From: Planctomycetaceae bacterium
GTDB taxonomy: Bacteria; Planctomycetota; Phycisphaerae; SM23-33
Reading direction: 5' to 3'
Length of the DNA: 37,558 nt
Assembly: GCA_039680605.1 (NCBI GenBank)
Contig: JBDKTA010000004.1
Span: 256,874 to 294,431 of the forward strand
Position numbers and translations under genes: made by a program. Of this stretch, positions 8,095-16,397 are shown piece by piece; the first letter of the stretch is position 1, and the number at the start of each line of letters is the position of its first letter. Below the pieces are notes generated by a model that worked only from the letters and a program-made list of their open reading frames with translations, was not told where the DNA came from and ran no database searches.

Positions 8095-9084
8095 CAGCAC
8101 GAACCCGCGTCCCTTGCCCGCCAGCGTGAACGACCGCTCGACGCTGCGGCGCACGTCCTCGACGCTGCCGTGGGGAAACGTGCTGGTGACCGAGACGCAG
8201 CCCAGGATAATCAGCGGGCGCCCGGCGCGGCTGTTGAGGGCGACCATCTGCGAATAGTCGACGCCGTGCTCTTCCTCGAACCCCTGCAGCCCCGCCACGC
8301 CCAGGTCCAGTATGTCCTCGAGGATCGGCATGATGTTTCCGTCGCAGTGCCAGATGATGCCCACGCCGGCCTCGATCAGCGGCTCGATGCACCACTTGAG
8401 CTGCGGGAAGTACCACTGGCGCAGCAGCGCCGGCGAGGCGATGGGGCCCTTGCCCGAGCAGATGTCCTGCCCGCTGTAAACGAACGGCGCGATGCCATGC
8501 TTGGCCACCGCCAGGGCGATGGCCTGGTTCCAGAGCCGCCCCTGCAGCGCCGTGTGATGCCAGTACCGCCCCATCGCCTCGGGGTAGTCCAGCATCGCCA
8601 TGAGGTAGTTCTCATAGCCCCAGCGGTTGTAGCCGCCCATGAAGTCCGCCTGACCGAACCAGTCGATGAACAGCGTCTCGTCGTGGGCCCGCGCCATGTG
8701 GTCGTTGTTGGCCCTGGCGTAATCGGCCGCGGACTTCTCGATGTTGAACTCGCGGATGACCTGCTCGTCGTCGGGCAGGCGTTCGATCGCCGCCAGGACG
8801 CCCTCGGGTCCGCTGACGCCCTCCCAGCCGCCGCTCTGAGGCTCGTGGGCCATGTGGCCCAGCTCGATGTTGCGCTGGCCCTCGCCGGGCAGGTAGTACT
8901 GCGGCACCAGGTTGATCCCGGCGTAGCGAAGATAATCGTAGAACGCGTTTTCGCTATCGGCCCAGTAGTCGCGACCGGCGGCCTTGCTGAGATACTTCGA
9001 GTGCGTCATCCAGCAGTAGTTGATGCAGGGTTCTTTGACATCCTGCTGCATCAGCGTCGCCAGGGCGATTTCGCGGCCTTTCAT
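7999..9084 (-). CDS. URO-D-fold protein (uroporphyrinogen decarboxylase/MtaA-like)
   Basis: The 361-residue protein resembles the URO-D superfamily, which includes uroporphyrinogen decarboxylases and corrinoid methyltransferases. Visible signs are GVGIIWHCDGNIMPIL near residue 250, where MtaA/CmuA-type members place metal-binding His and Cys, the GLQGFEEEHG segment and the terminal helix IENIEAFFAHG. The N-terminus lacks the Arg-rich substrate loop of true HemE, so heme synthesis is unlikely. Planctomycetes often carry many such paralogues next to sugar-degradation genes, and the GH3 glycosidase lies just upstream on the same strand. GAGG before the ATG at 9084 sets the start. The 3' end overlaps the GT39 gene on the other strand. 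Substrate unknown. Confidence 0.75.
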   Translation of the reverse strand: MKGREIALATLMQQDVKEPCINYCWMTHSKYLSKAAGRDYWADSENAFYDYLRYAGINLVPQYYLPGEGQRNIELGHMAHEPQSGGWEGVSGPEGVLAAIERLPDDEQVIREFNIEKSAADYARANNDHMARAHDETLFIDWFGQADFMGGYNRWGYENYLMAMLDYPEAMGRYWHHTALQGRLWNQAIALAVAKHGIAPFVYSGQDICSGKGPIASPALLRQWYFPQLKWCIEPLIEAGVGIIWHCDGNIMPILEDILDLGVAGLQGFEEEHGVDYSQMVALNSRAGRPLIILGCVSVTSTFPHGSVEDVRRSVERSFTLAGKGRGFVLSSTSSVMPETPIENIEAFFAHGLSFGREFLA

Positions 9085-9097
9085 GGTTTCCTCGTGT

Positions 9098-9141
9098 CGC
9101 GGGCGTCTCGCCCGCGCGTGGCGAGGGCATCTTGCCCTCGC
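9098..9141. repeat. Tandem pair of GTGGC-type hairpins
   Basis: CGCGGGC-GTCTC-GCCCGCG (9098-9116) and GCGAGGGC-ATCTT-GCCCTCGC (9121-9141) are adjacent perfect hairpins with 5-base loops. They separate the GH3 gene from the URO-D-like gene behind it. The loop sequence GTCTC recurs in the copies at 10688-10741 and 16377-16397. Confidence 0.85.
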
Positions 9142-9156
9142 TCCCCGGACAATTCA

Positions 9157-11856
9157 TTATTTCTGAGTACGGGACATCTGCGAAGCGTTCACTACTGCAG
9201 CCTCTTCTACTCGAAGCGTTGCTCTTGCACGAATGTCGTCGCTGGCGGCGCCGACGAGAATGTCGTACAGTCCGCTCTCGACGACCCACCCGCCCTCGTC
9301 GCCGGCTCGCTCATCCCACCACGCCAGATCGTCCACCGCCAGCGGGAGGTCGACCTTGACGGTGCGGCCGGCCTTGATCGCCACGCGCTTGAAGCCCTTG
9401 AGCTGCTTGATCGGCTGGGGCGCCCGCGAGCGGCGGTTATGCACGTAAAGCTGCACCACCTCCTCGCCGTCGCGCGAGCCGGTGTTGGTCACGCTCACGC
9501 TGACGATGACGCGCCCGCCCGGCGAGGCGCTGCCGCGGCTCAGCGCCGCCGGCGAGTACTTGAACGTCGTGTAGCTCAGCCCGTGCCCGAAGGCGTAGAG
9601 CGGCTCCTGGCGCAGGAACATGTACGTGCGGCCGCGGGCGATGTCGTAGTTGTTGAACGGCGGCAGTTGTCCGGTGCTCTTGTAGAACGTCATCGGCAGC
9701 CGCCCGGCCGGGTTGTAGCGGCCCCAGAGCACGTCGGCGATGGCGCGTCCGGCCTGCTCGCCGGGGAACCACGCCTCGAGCACGGCCGGGCAGTGCGCGT
9801 CGACCCAGTTGATCGCCAGCGGTTCGCTGTTGACCAGCACCACGATCGTCCGCGGGTTCACCCGCGCCACGCGGCGGATGAACTTCTCCTGCTCGGCGGG
9901 CAGGTTCAGCGAGAACTTGTCTTTGCCCTCGCCGGCGTACTGCACGTTGGTGCCCAGCACGGCGATGACCACGTCGGCCTGCGCCGCCGCGGCCAGGTAT
10001 GGGTCGTTGCGGCGTGCCATGGCGCCCGCCGGCGGCAGCCATTCGAGCTTCACCGCGGCTGTCACGCCCTCTTCGATGCGCTTGTCCGGCAGGTCGCGAT
10101 ACTCCAGCACAACCGCCGCCTGGTGGCCGGCGGCGAAGGTTACCGCGGCTGCGTCGCGACCGGCTTGGCGCTTGTCCCAATTGTCGATGATCGTGCGGCC
10201 GTCGACGTGCAGCCGCACGCCGCCGCCGCAGGTGACGGCGAGTTGATACTTGCCCGCCGAGGGTGCAGTGAGGGTGCCGCTCCATCGGATCGACAGGGGG
10301 GTGCTGGCGAACATCGGGTCGGGCTGCTGGTCGGCGCGGTGGAACTCGATGCGGGCGTCGACCCGCCGCCCCGCGGGCTTGCCGCGCAGGTCGTGATTGT
10401 GGAAGTATTCCCCCGCCAGCCCCTGCTGCGTTTCGGCGCCGCCTGCGGGGCGCAGGTACATGTCCGGGATCACCATGAAGCCCTTGGCGTCGAGGCTCAG
10501 CCACGGCACGTGCGTGACCTTCACGTTCTTGCCTGCCGCGGCGACGATCCCCGCCAGCGGCGTGATGGGCTCGTTGATCGGTTCGCCGCTGTAATGATGA
10601 TGCTTGTACGTCAGGCAGTTGGGCCCCATGACGGCGATGGACTTGATCTTCGTGTTATCCAGCGGTAGCAAGGGCGCCTTGTTGTGTGGCATGGGCGTCT
10701 CGCCCATGCTCTTGCTGTGTGGCATGGCCGTCTCGGCCATGCTCTTGGATGACAAGACTGGCGCATTCTTGAGCAGCACCATCGACTCGCGCGCGATCTT
10801 CAGCGCCAGCGCCTGGTGCTTGCGGCAGCCGATCACGTCCGGTTTGATCTTGTTGAAGGGCACGCTCTCCGGCTCGTCCAGCAGCCCCAGGCGCATCCGC
10901 CCCTGCAGGATCCGCCAGGCCGCCCGATCGATGTCGCGGCGGCTGACCATCCCGTCCGCCAGCGCCTGCGCCAGCGCCGGATAGCACAGGAAACCGCTGT
11001 CAAGTTCGAGCCCGGCCCTGAGGCACGCCGCGGCCGTCTGCTCGAGCGTGGCCGTGTAGTGGTGCCCCTTCATCACCAGCAGCGTCGAGTTCAAATCGCC
11101 CACCACGTAGCCGTCGAAGCCCCACTGCCAGCGCAGCACCTCGGTCAGCAGGAAGTGATTCGCCGAGCACGGGACGCCGTTGACGGCGTTGTACGCGGCC
11201 ATCAGCGACTGCGCTCCTGCCGCCACGCACGCGCGGTACGCCGGCAGGTAGTACTCGCGCAGCCACCGCTGCGGGATGACCGCTTTGCAACTGAAGCGGT
11301 TGTGCTCTTCGTTGTTGGCGGTGTAGTGCTTGGGCGTGGCGACGGCCTTGATGTATTTCGCGTGGTCGCCCTGGAGACCGCGGACGAAGGCGCTGCCCAT
11401 CAGCGACGTCAGCAGCGGGTCTTCGCCGTAGGTCTCGCCGGTGCGGCCCCAGCGCGGGTCGCGAACCATGTTCACCACCGGCGACCAGAACGTCAGCAGC
11501 CCGTTGTACTTTCCGCCGAAGTCCCCGCCGATCATCCGCCCGCGATTGCGATTGTGCCCCGCCCGCGCCTCGTCGCCGACAGCCGACGCCATCGCGCGGA
11601 TCAACGCCGGATTGAACGTCGCCGCCAGCCCCGTCGGCCGCGGAAACACCGTAAACCGCCCCGGCCGCACCACCCCATGCAACGCCTCGTTGCCATGGTT
11701 GTAAGGCCGTATCCCCAGCCGCGCGATCCCCGGCGCCGTCTCCGACAGCAGCGAGATCTTCTCATCCACCGTCAACCGGACGATCAAATCATCCAGCCGC
11801 CACTCAGACGGCAAGTCCGGATTCTTGTACGCAGGCACATGTTTCTTCGCGGCCAT
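9157..11856 (-). CDS. Glycoside hydrolase family 3 beta-glycosidase with PA14 domain
   Basis: This enzyme should hydrolyse beta-linked glucosides or xylosides with retention. The start at 11856 (MAAKKHVPAY) has GAGG upstream and gives 899 residues without a signal peptide, so it is cytoplasmic. The N-terminal barrel includes KHYTANNEEHNRF and GFDGYVVGDLNST, whose Asp near 254 is the expected nucleophile. The alpha/beta sandwich domain begins near KIKSIAVMGPNC. A PA14 domain is inserted at about 480-607 (GLAGEYFHNHD to VKLEWLPP), as in many GH3 enzymes where it shapes the active site. A fibronectin-III-like domain ends the protein. The loop between VLLKN and LLPLD holds 24 extra residues encoded by two palindromic repeats (10684-10748). 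The URO-D-like gene 72 bases downstream may be co-transcribed. Confidence 0.95.
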   Translation of the reverse strand: MAAKKHVPAYKNPDLPSEWRLDDLIVRLTVDEKISLLSETAPGIARLGIRPYNHGNEALHGVVRPGRFTVFPRPTGLAATFNPALIRAMASAVGDEARAGHNRNRGRMIGGDFGGKYNGLLTFWSPVVNMVRDPRWGRTGETYGEDPLLTSLMGSAFVRGLQGDHAKYIKAVATPKHYTANNEEHNRFSCKAVIPQRWLREYYLPAYRACVAAGAQSLMAAYNAVNGVPCSANHFLLTEVLRWQWGFDGYVVGDLNSTLLVMKGHHYTATLEQTAAACLRAGLELDSGFLCYPALAQALADGMVSRRDIDRAAWRILQGRMRLGLLDEPESVPFNKIKPDVIGCRKHQALALKIARESMVLLKNAPVLSSKSMAETAMPHSKSMGETPMPHNKAPLLPLDNTKIKSIAVMGPNCLTYKHHHYSGEPINEPITPLAGIVAAAGKNVKVTHVPWLSLDAKGFMVIPDMYLRPAGGAETQQGLAGEYFHNHDLRGKPAGRRVDARIEFHRADQQPDPMFASTPLSIRWSGTLTAPSAGKYQLAVTCGGGVRLHVDGRTIIDNWDKRQAGRDAAAVTFAAGHQAAVVLEYRDLPDKRIEEGVTAAVKLEWLPPAGAMARRNDPYLAAAAQADVVIAVLGTNVQYAGEGKDKFSLNLPAEQEKFIRRVARVNPRTIVVLVNSEPLAINWVDAHCPAVLEAWFPGEQAGRAIADVLWGRYNPAGRLPMTFYKSTGQLPPFNNYDIARGRTYMFLRQEPLYAFGHGLSYTTFKYSPAALSRGSASPGGRVIVSVSVTNTGSRDGEEVVQLYVHNRRSRAPQPIKQLKGFKRVAIKAGRTVKVDLPLAVDDLAWWDERAGDEGGWVVESGLYDILVGAASDDIRARATLRVEEAAVVNASQMSRTQK
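10684..10748. repeat. Two GTGGC-type hairpins inserted in frame in the GH3 gene
   Basis: GCATGGGC-GTCTC-GCCCATGC (10688-10708) and GCATGGCC-GTCTC-GGCCATGC (10721-10741) are perfect 8-bp hairpins, each preceded by TGTG and followed by TCTTG. On the coding (minus) strand they encode SKSMAETAMPH and SKSMGETPMPH in tandem. Confidence 0.9.
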
Positions 11857-11917
11857 AGGGGGTTCCTCTGCGCTTTGGCGCGTGAGCGAAGATACTACCG
11901 CGCGGCCGCGATTCATG

Positions 11918-11947
11918 CGACACAGAGACGCAGAGAAAACAGAAGAA
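11918..11947. repeat. CACAGAGACGCAGAG repeat
   Basis: GCGACACAGAGACGCAGAGA lies in the gap between the GH3 start and the next plus-strand gene. It belongs to the CTCTGCG/CGCAGAG family also seen at 3597, 3763, 13537, 13604 and 13751. Confidence 0.6.
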
Positions 11948-12025
11948 TGAGTGAGTTGCATGCCGTGGCAGTAAGATCAACGTTACCCTATTCTAATCAA
12001 ATCGCTCGTGTCGTAAGATTCATGC

Positions 12026-12589
12026 ATGGCACATCACATCCAGGCGATCATTGGAAGCCAGCAACTCCTCAAAGTGCTTGAGGAGAAATATACACATGCC
12101 AAAGTTGTGAAACTTGCCAATGGCTTTGCGATGGTGCCGATGCTTGGCGACCTCCACGATGAGATGGGTGTTGATGACGCAGTCGAGCATGATTCTCGGT
12201 TTATGCTGCTCTCCTCTCACGTCTGGAAAGTCCTGCAGGATATGTCTCTCATGGACCCGGTTGCTTACATCGAGACCGAGTACTTCGGCGGCACGGGAAC
12301 ACAAAGTGCCGTTGCTTGGAAGTCGGGAAAGGTTGCCTATGGGCCCGAAGTATCAGAAGACATTGGGCCTATCAATAAGGGACTGGCCATTTTGGGCATA
12401 GTACGAACTGAAACGAGGGATGAATTCCAAACCATTGGCCTACAGTGGTTTCGCCAGATGGATGAGTTCTACGAATTCGACAGCGAAGTTTTTCAAGAGA
12501 ATTACGTCGAACGAATGTTTTCCAGGTATCCACAGGTACCTGCGGTATCTTCCCGAAGGCCCTGGTGGAAGAGAATGCTGGGAATGTAA
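12026..12589 (+). CDS. Hypothetical protein, lower-GC accessory gene
   Basis: This 187-residue soluble protein has no recognised family. It is acidic in the middle (HDEMGVDDAVEHD, EDIGPINKG) and ends in a basic, Trp-rich tail (SSRRPWWKRMLGM). There is no signal peptide and no clear membrane helix. Base composition is plainly lower in G+C than the flanking genes and codon use is less biased, which suggests acquisition. A small zinc-ribbon gene with the same composition starts 36 bases downstream, so the two may form a unit. Size, acidity and pairing resemble immunity proteins, but nothing shows a toxin here, so that is only a thought. No strong ribosome binding site precedes 12026. Confidence 0.65.
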   Translation: MAHHIQAIIGSQQLLKVLEEKYTHAKVVKLANGFAMVPMLGDLHDEMGVDDAVEHDSRFMLLSSHVWKVLQDMSLMDPVAYIETEYFGGTGTQSAVAWKSGKVAYGPEVSEDIGPINKGLAILGIVRTETRDEFQTIGLQWFRQMDEFYEFDSEVFQENYVERMFSRYPQVPAVSSRRPWWKRMLGM

Positions 12590-12625
12590 TAACCTTTGGC
12601 GCCAGCCAGTCGCCGCGGAGTCGAT

Positions 12626-12931
12626 ATGTATTGCCCTAAATGTGGGCGAGTGATGACATGCAACGAAGGTATGTTGACCTGTGAAAAAGGCAACATGCCG
12701 CTTAGCCGGCACTTTCAGAGACTCCTGCAGGAGAACTATCCAGTTCAGCAAACCAAAACCAGTGACGTAACTGGTGCGGTCGCTTCCCGGGTCTACTGCC
12801 CTGGCTGCGGTATCCCCCTGGATAAGGATCATGCATGCCCAAGCTGTGGCAAGGCCCTACCTTTTAAGCTGTTCTATCAGCTTATTGAGCTTCATCCGCA
12901 TCTTACCGAAGACGGTCAAGGTTGGATTTGA
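12626..12931 (+). CDS. Small zinc-ribbon protein
   Basis: The ATG at 12626 has GGAG five bases upstream (12617-12620) and gives 101 residues starting MYCPKCGRVMTCNEGMLTC. The first ribbon uses CPKC with a later Cys. A second ribbon (YCPGCGIPL, then ACPSCGKAL) closes near residue 85. These Cys pairs are typical structural zinc sites. Between them lies PLSRHFQRLLQENYP, a helical segment. The function is not known; zinc ribbons of this size may bind nucleic acid or protein. The G+C content matches the preceding gene rather than the host background. The next gene begins 22 bases after its stop. Confidence 0.65.
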   Translation: MYCPKCGRVMTCNEGMLTCEKGNMPLSRHFQRLLQENYPVQQTKTSDVTGAVASRVYCPGCGIPLDKDHACPSCGKALPFKLFYQLIELHPHLTEDGQGWI

Positions 12932-12953
12932 CGTGCTGACGGAGAATGATTTT

Positions 12954-13511
12954 ATGGCAAAGACTATCGTGCTCAAGCCGGTCGAGATGACGGCGGATGT
13001 CATGCAGATGCTGGAGGATCGTAAGCTCATCATCCGGCTTGCGCCGGGGCGGCATGAATTGGCGGCCGGGGCGGGGGAGACTTTGGGCGAGTCGATCTAT
13101 GAGGCCGCGGAGTCGCTGGGGCCTCACAAGCTGATTGCGGTGACGGTGAACCGTGAGACTCTGGCGGCGTTTGGGACGCATGTCGATAACGAAGAGTTTC
13201 TTATGCTGGGGGATAACAACTGGCGGGCGATGTATCTGGTCGTCGCGCTGTGCATGCGCGAGGAGCTGGCGGCCAAGATCGCGGCGGGGCGGCTGACAGC
13301 GGCCGACTTTGTGTGCCTGAAGGTTCGGTACAACGACCCGCAGGCGAGCTTCTTCACCATGCTCAAGGACGTGCCCCACGGCGAGTGCATCGCGCCTGGC
13401 GAGGGCAAAGGGGCGTCGTTCTACGTGACCGAGTCGCGGGATATGGGGATCGACCTGACGGACTTTGGCCCTTACGAGATCAAAGTGCTTGATGGCGGCC
13501 GGACAGCCTGA
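12954..13511 (+). CDS. Hypothetical protein, unknown function
   Basis: The ATG at 12954 follows GGAGAATGATTTT and yields 185 residues (MAKTIVLKPVEMTADVMQML). The protein is soluble, with alternating hydrophobic segments (KLIIRLAPGRHEL, LIAVTVNRETLAAF) and a helical centre (AMYLVVALCMREELAAKIAAGRL). It closes with a GECIAPGEGKGASFYV/PYEIKVL stretch that could be a beta-barrel-like core. I do not recognise the family. Unlike the two genes before it, its composition is like the chromosome average, so despite close spacing it may be the resident gene beside which the other two landed. Confidence 0.65.
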   Translation: MAKTIVLKPVEMTADVMQMLEDRKLIIRLAPGRHELAAGAGETLGESIYEAAESLGPHKLIAVTVNRETLAAFGTHVDNEEFLMLGDNNWRAMYLVVALCMREELAAKIAAGRLTAADFVCLKVRYNDPQASFFTMLKDVPHGECIAPGEGKGASFYVTESRDMGIDLTDFGPYEIKVLDGGRTA

Positions 13512-13799
13512 ATCCAAAGCGCCACTTGCTTCTCTGCGGCCTCTGCAATGCTAACCGTCCATTTCTTATTTTCCCGCGAAGATTATTTCATGCGGCTAGC
13601 CCGGATATTTCACCGCGGAGATCGCAGAGGCCGCAGAGGTATTTTGAGCGAAAAGACTTACAGAAGACTAGCGAAGCGGGGCGCATGGACAGTCTGTTTT
13701 TCAGATTAACGCCGACGGCGACGTTAGATGGTCTTGTTTTGAGCCATTTGCTTCTCTGCGTACTCTGCGATCTCTGCGGTTCATGCAGTTTACGGGCTT
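13512..13799. repeat. Convergent intergenic region filled with CTCTGCG repeats
   Basis: Three imperfect repeat tracts are visible: CTTCTCTGCGGCCTCTGC (13531-13548), the inverted CACCGCGGAGATCGCAGAGG (13610-13629), and CTTCTCTGCGTACTCTGCGA (13750-13769). The unit recurs every 9-11 bases. No gene or clear terminator is seen between the two convergent coding regions. Confidence 0.7.
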
Positions 13800-15827
13800 T
13801 CAATACCGCCACGGGCGGATCAGGACGTACCAGACCCACGACATGCCGGTGACGCCGTAGAGCACCCAGTTGGTGACCAGCCAGACGGTGGCGCCGACGA
13901 GCTCGCCGGCGATGACGCCGATCATGATGATCTTGGTCTTCTGATACGCCGGTCCGCCGCCGAATCGCATGACGCCGGTCTTGATGATCCACCCCAGCAG
14001 GCACGAGGCGCTGAGCAATTGCAACTGACCGACCCCCAGGCCCAGCAGCAGGACCGGATGCAGCGGCCACCACGGGAACTTCAGCCGCATCTGCCCCAGC
14101 ACCAGCAGCCCCACGGCGCCAAAGATCATCGCGGCGATGAATTTCGGATGCGGCTGCATCGTGGCCACGCGCTGCAACGGCGAGAGCAGTTCTGAATCGG
14201 AGAGTTGACCGGTGGGTCTGAGGTTCTTGATGGCGGTCTGGGCGTTGACAAAGGCCGATGCCACGGCGGGATTCTCCCCGGCTTTGCTCGAGCCGAAGTT
14301 GTAGTCGGCCCAGAGGCCCACCACGATCACCGCCACCAGGGCCAGCACGTACGCCCCGGTCATGGAGGCTCCCGACCTGGCGGGGGTGAGCCCCTGCCTC
14401 TCGCCGATCTTCAGGGCGTTGATGGCGTAGGGGATGACGCACTCGATGGGGTTGGCGATCAGCACCACGCTGATCAGCCCGATCAACGCCAGCGACGAGG
14501 GTCCCACCGCCGCCAGACCGAACATGCCCACCACCACGCCCGACACCGCCCACAAGGGAGTGTAGATGAAGATGCCGCACTCGGCGTTCATCCGCGCCAT
14601 CACGATGAACAGCAGCCCCACCAGCACCAGCACCACCACCGCCAGCGGCCAGGCCAGACCCAGTCGCACGAAGATATACCCCAGCGCGGCGGCCGCCAGA
14701 AGACCCAGGCGGCAGGCCCAGACGGCGTAGCGGGGCACTTCGCCATGGCGGCGCCAGACAGCGCTGCGGGCGACGAGCAGATAGTATCGCCGCCCGACGT
14801 ACGCGATCAGCAGCCCGTAGCCCAGGAACGCGCCGAAGTTCTGCCACGGCAGCAGCCCGCCGACGTTGGAGTCGCCGGCGAAACTCACCCCCGCCTGCGC
14901 CAGCAGGAACAGCACCACCACGCTGACGAGGTTCAGCAGCCCCAGGCTCAGACCGATGTCGCTGCCCAGGAAGAACGTGATCGCCACCACCGCCGGTATG
15001 ATCGACAGGTAGTACAGGTAATTCGCGCTGGGGGTCTTGAGCAAAGCCGGAAGGACGTTGCAGAATCCCGAAACATCCAGCCCCAGGTCGAAGTTCGGCA
15101 CGCGCGTGGTGTATTGCTGGGCCCCGTGCATCACCCGCATCAGCGTCAGCAGCAGGAACGGAATCCAGAACAGGGAGCTGCTGAAGACGCCCCCCAGCGC
15201 GCGGCCGGGGCGGTCGGTCAGGATCGTGTCGGCGAACTCGGCGATCGGGTAGCGCAGACGCTCGGAATATGCCCACTGGCGATGCACCACCATGGCCATG
15301 CAGATGGCGACGATCGCCAGAAGAATCGTCATCCCGCCCCAGGATGCCACCGGACCTTTCCAAAGCCGCCAGGGAACCTGCCCCAGGCTTATCGGCCGAT
15401 CCTTTTGATCAAAGCCGTCGGCCCAGTACAGCAGGGCGGGGTCTTTTTCGGAAACATCCACCATCAGCACATCGGGCACGTAGTCGAGCACGTGGGTGTT
15501 CTTGAAGGCCACGTCTCGTGTGGCCAGCGCCCGGGGCATGATCAGGCTCTGTGTCCAGTTGATCATCAGCCCGTCGCTGGGCAGGCTGCAGGCCACCAGC
15601 GACATCCCCAGCACCAGCGCCACCTCGCGCCCGCTCAACCGCCACGACGGGCGGATCAGGTGCAGCAGCGGATTGCCCGCCACCAGGCCCACAAACAGCA
15701 GCCCGAACAGGAAAACCGGAAAATGCCCCACCGGGATCTTGCCAATGGCCAACAGCCCGCAGAGATAGCCTCCGCAGGCGATGGCAACGGCGGCCACGAG
15801 ACCGAGGATGATTGCACGCAGCGTCAT
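13800..15827 (-). CDS. Large multipass membrane protein, DUF6785/DUF6784-like
   Basis: This 675-residue protein has about 14-16 hydrophobic helices. The N-terminus (FVGLVAGNPLLHLIRPSWRLSGREVALVLGMSL) and the internal RLRYPIAEFADTIL, RMNAECGIFIYTPLW and IIKTGVMRFGGGPAYQ segments match my memory of the planctomycete DUF6785/DUF6784 proteins. Those look distantly like oligopeptide (OPT) transporters. Transport is therefore possible but not shown. The ATG at 15827 lacks a strong ribosome binding site. A candidate promoter (TTGCCG, 16 bases, TAAGAT on the minus strand) lies about 60 bases upstream. The neighbouring ThuA-like gene runs in the same direction but is cut off by its own terminator, so this gene is probably transcribed alone. 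Confidence 0.8.
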   Translation of the reverse strand: MTLRAIILGLVAAVAIACGGYLCGLLAIGKIPVGHFPVFLFGLLFVGLVAGNPLLHLIRPSWRLSGREVALVLGMSLVACSLPSDGLMINWTQSLIMPRALATRDVAFKNTHVLDYVPDVLMVDVSEKDPALLYWADGFDQKDRPISLGQVPWRLWKGPVASWGGMTILLAIVAICMAMVVHRQWAYSERLRYPIAEFADTILTDRPGRALGGVFSSSLFWIPFLLLTLMRVMHGAQQYTTRVPNFDLGLDVSGFCNVLPALLKTPSANYLYYLSIIPAVVAITFFLGSDIGLSLGLLNLVSVVVLFLLAQAGVSFAGDSNVGGLLPWQNFGAFLGYGLLIAYVGRRYYLLVARSAVWRRHGEVPRYAVWACRLGLLAAAALGYIFVRLGLAWPLAVVVLVLVGLLFIVMARMNAECGIFIYTPLWAVSGVVVGMFGLAAVGPSSLALIGLISVVLIANPIECVIPYAINALKIGERQGLTPARSGASMTGAYVLALVAVIVVGLWADYNFGSSKAGENPAVASAFVNAQTAIKNLRPTGQLSDSELLSPLQRVATMQPHPKFIAAMIFGAVGLLVLGQMRLKFPWWPLHPVLLLGLGVGQLQLLSASCLLGWIIKTGVMRFGGGPAYQKTKIIMIGVIAGELVGATVWLVTNWVLYGVTGMSWVWYVLIRPWRY

Positions 15828-15886
15828 GATGGCGTCTTGGGGCGGGTCCTCTCGTGGTGTCTATGATCGCATGGCGGTTGTGCGCG

Positions 15887-15914
15887 ATCTTATGGTCGGG
15901 GATCAAAGCGGCAA
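15887..15914 (-). promoter_or_regulatory. Candidate promoter of the DUF6785-like gene
   Basis: Read on the minus strand, TTGCCG (15914-15909) and TAAGAT (15892-15887) are 16 bases apart and lie about 60 bases upstream of the ATG at 15827. Confidence 0.45.
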
Positions 15915-15949
15915 GGTCAAGCACTATTGTTGGGTTCTGGAATTAGCCG

Positions 15950-16300
15950 CTGAGGTCGCTGAGGACGCTGAGGCCGGAGAGAGACGGGGAGCTGCGGAGA
16001 AGGAGAAGACAGCCACGATGGGGCAGAGCGGCCGTCAGATCGGGGATCCTGGCTCTCCGGGCCGCCACCCGGGTGGCACGCACAACTCCGTTGTGCGTGT
16101 CCCTGACGCCAAAGCCGAAACTCCCACCGCGAGATCAGGGATCGTGGCTCTCCGGGCCTTCGGCCCTGCGCGCCACGGCACCTGGGCTGCTTACTTGTGC
16201 GAAGGCCTGTCTTTCCCGCTCCTCTTTGCCCGCTCTCTCCCGGTCTCCTTCCCCGTCTGTCTTCTTCCTCAGCGTCCTCAACGTCCTCAGCGGCTATTAT
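15950..16300. repeat. Repeat cluster including copy 2 of the two-hairpin element
   Basis: CCGCTGAGG-type units (15951-15977) face an inverted set CCTCAGCGTCCTCAACGTCC (16267-16286). Between them lie a truncated 3' hairpin (GGATCCTGGCTCTCCGGG, 16044-16061) and the full two-hairpin element at 16071-16182. That copy has stem CACGCACAAC (16077-16086) with GTTGTGCGTG (16090-16099), then GTGGC...GGGCC-TTC-GGCCC...GCCAC. No gene is seen in this roughly 570-base interval. Confidence 0.75.
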
Positions 16301-16311
16301 TTTCCCCGTGC

Positions 16312-16355
16312 AAAAAAAACGTGCGGCAGGATTCCGGCAAAGATCCTGCCGCACG
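16312..16355 (-). terminator. Rho-independent terminator after the ThuA-like gene
   Basis: A perfect 13-bp stem (CGTGCGGCAGGAT, 16320-16332, with ATCCTGCCGCACG, 16343-16355) and a 10-base loop are followed, on the minus strand, by eight T (16319-16312). It lies 41 bases past the ThuA-like stop codon. Confidence 0.9.
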
Positions 16356-16376
16356 CGTGGTTTACTTCGAACGTTG

Positions 16377-16397
16377 CACGGGCGAGACGCCCGTGCT
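16377..16397. repeat. GTAGC-type hairpin abutting the ThuA-like stop codon
   Basis: GCACGGGC-GAGAC-GCCCGTGC is a perfect 8-bp hairpin. On the minus strand the element reads GTAGCACGGGCGTCTCGCCC, and its TAG is the stop codon of the ThuA-like gene. Confidence 0.8.

Noticed and set aside
8170-10668. Long plus-strand frame across the URO-D-like and GH3 genes
   Set aside because: It crosses two well-supported opposing genes and the hairpin pair between them; the product is low-complexity.
16071-16182. Small gene running through the two-hairpin element
   Set aside because: Open frames here are accidental; the DNA is palindromic and recurs at 692-804 in a different frame context.
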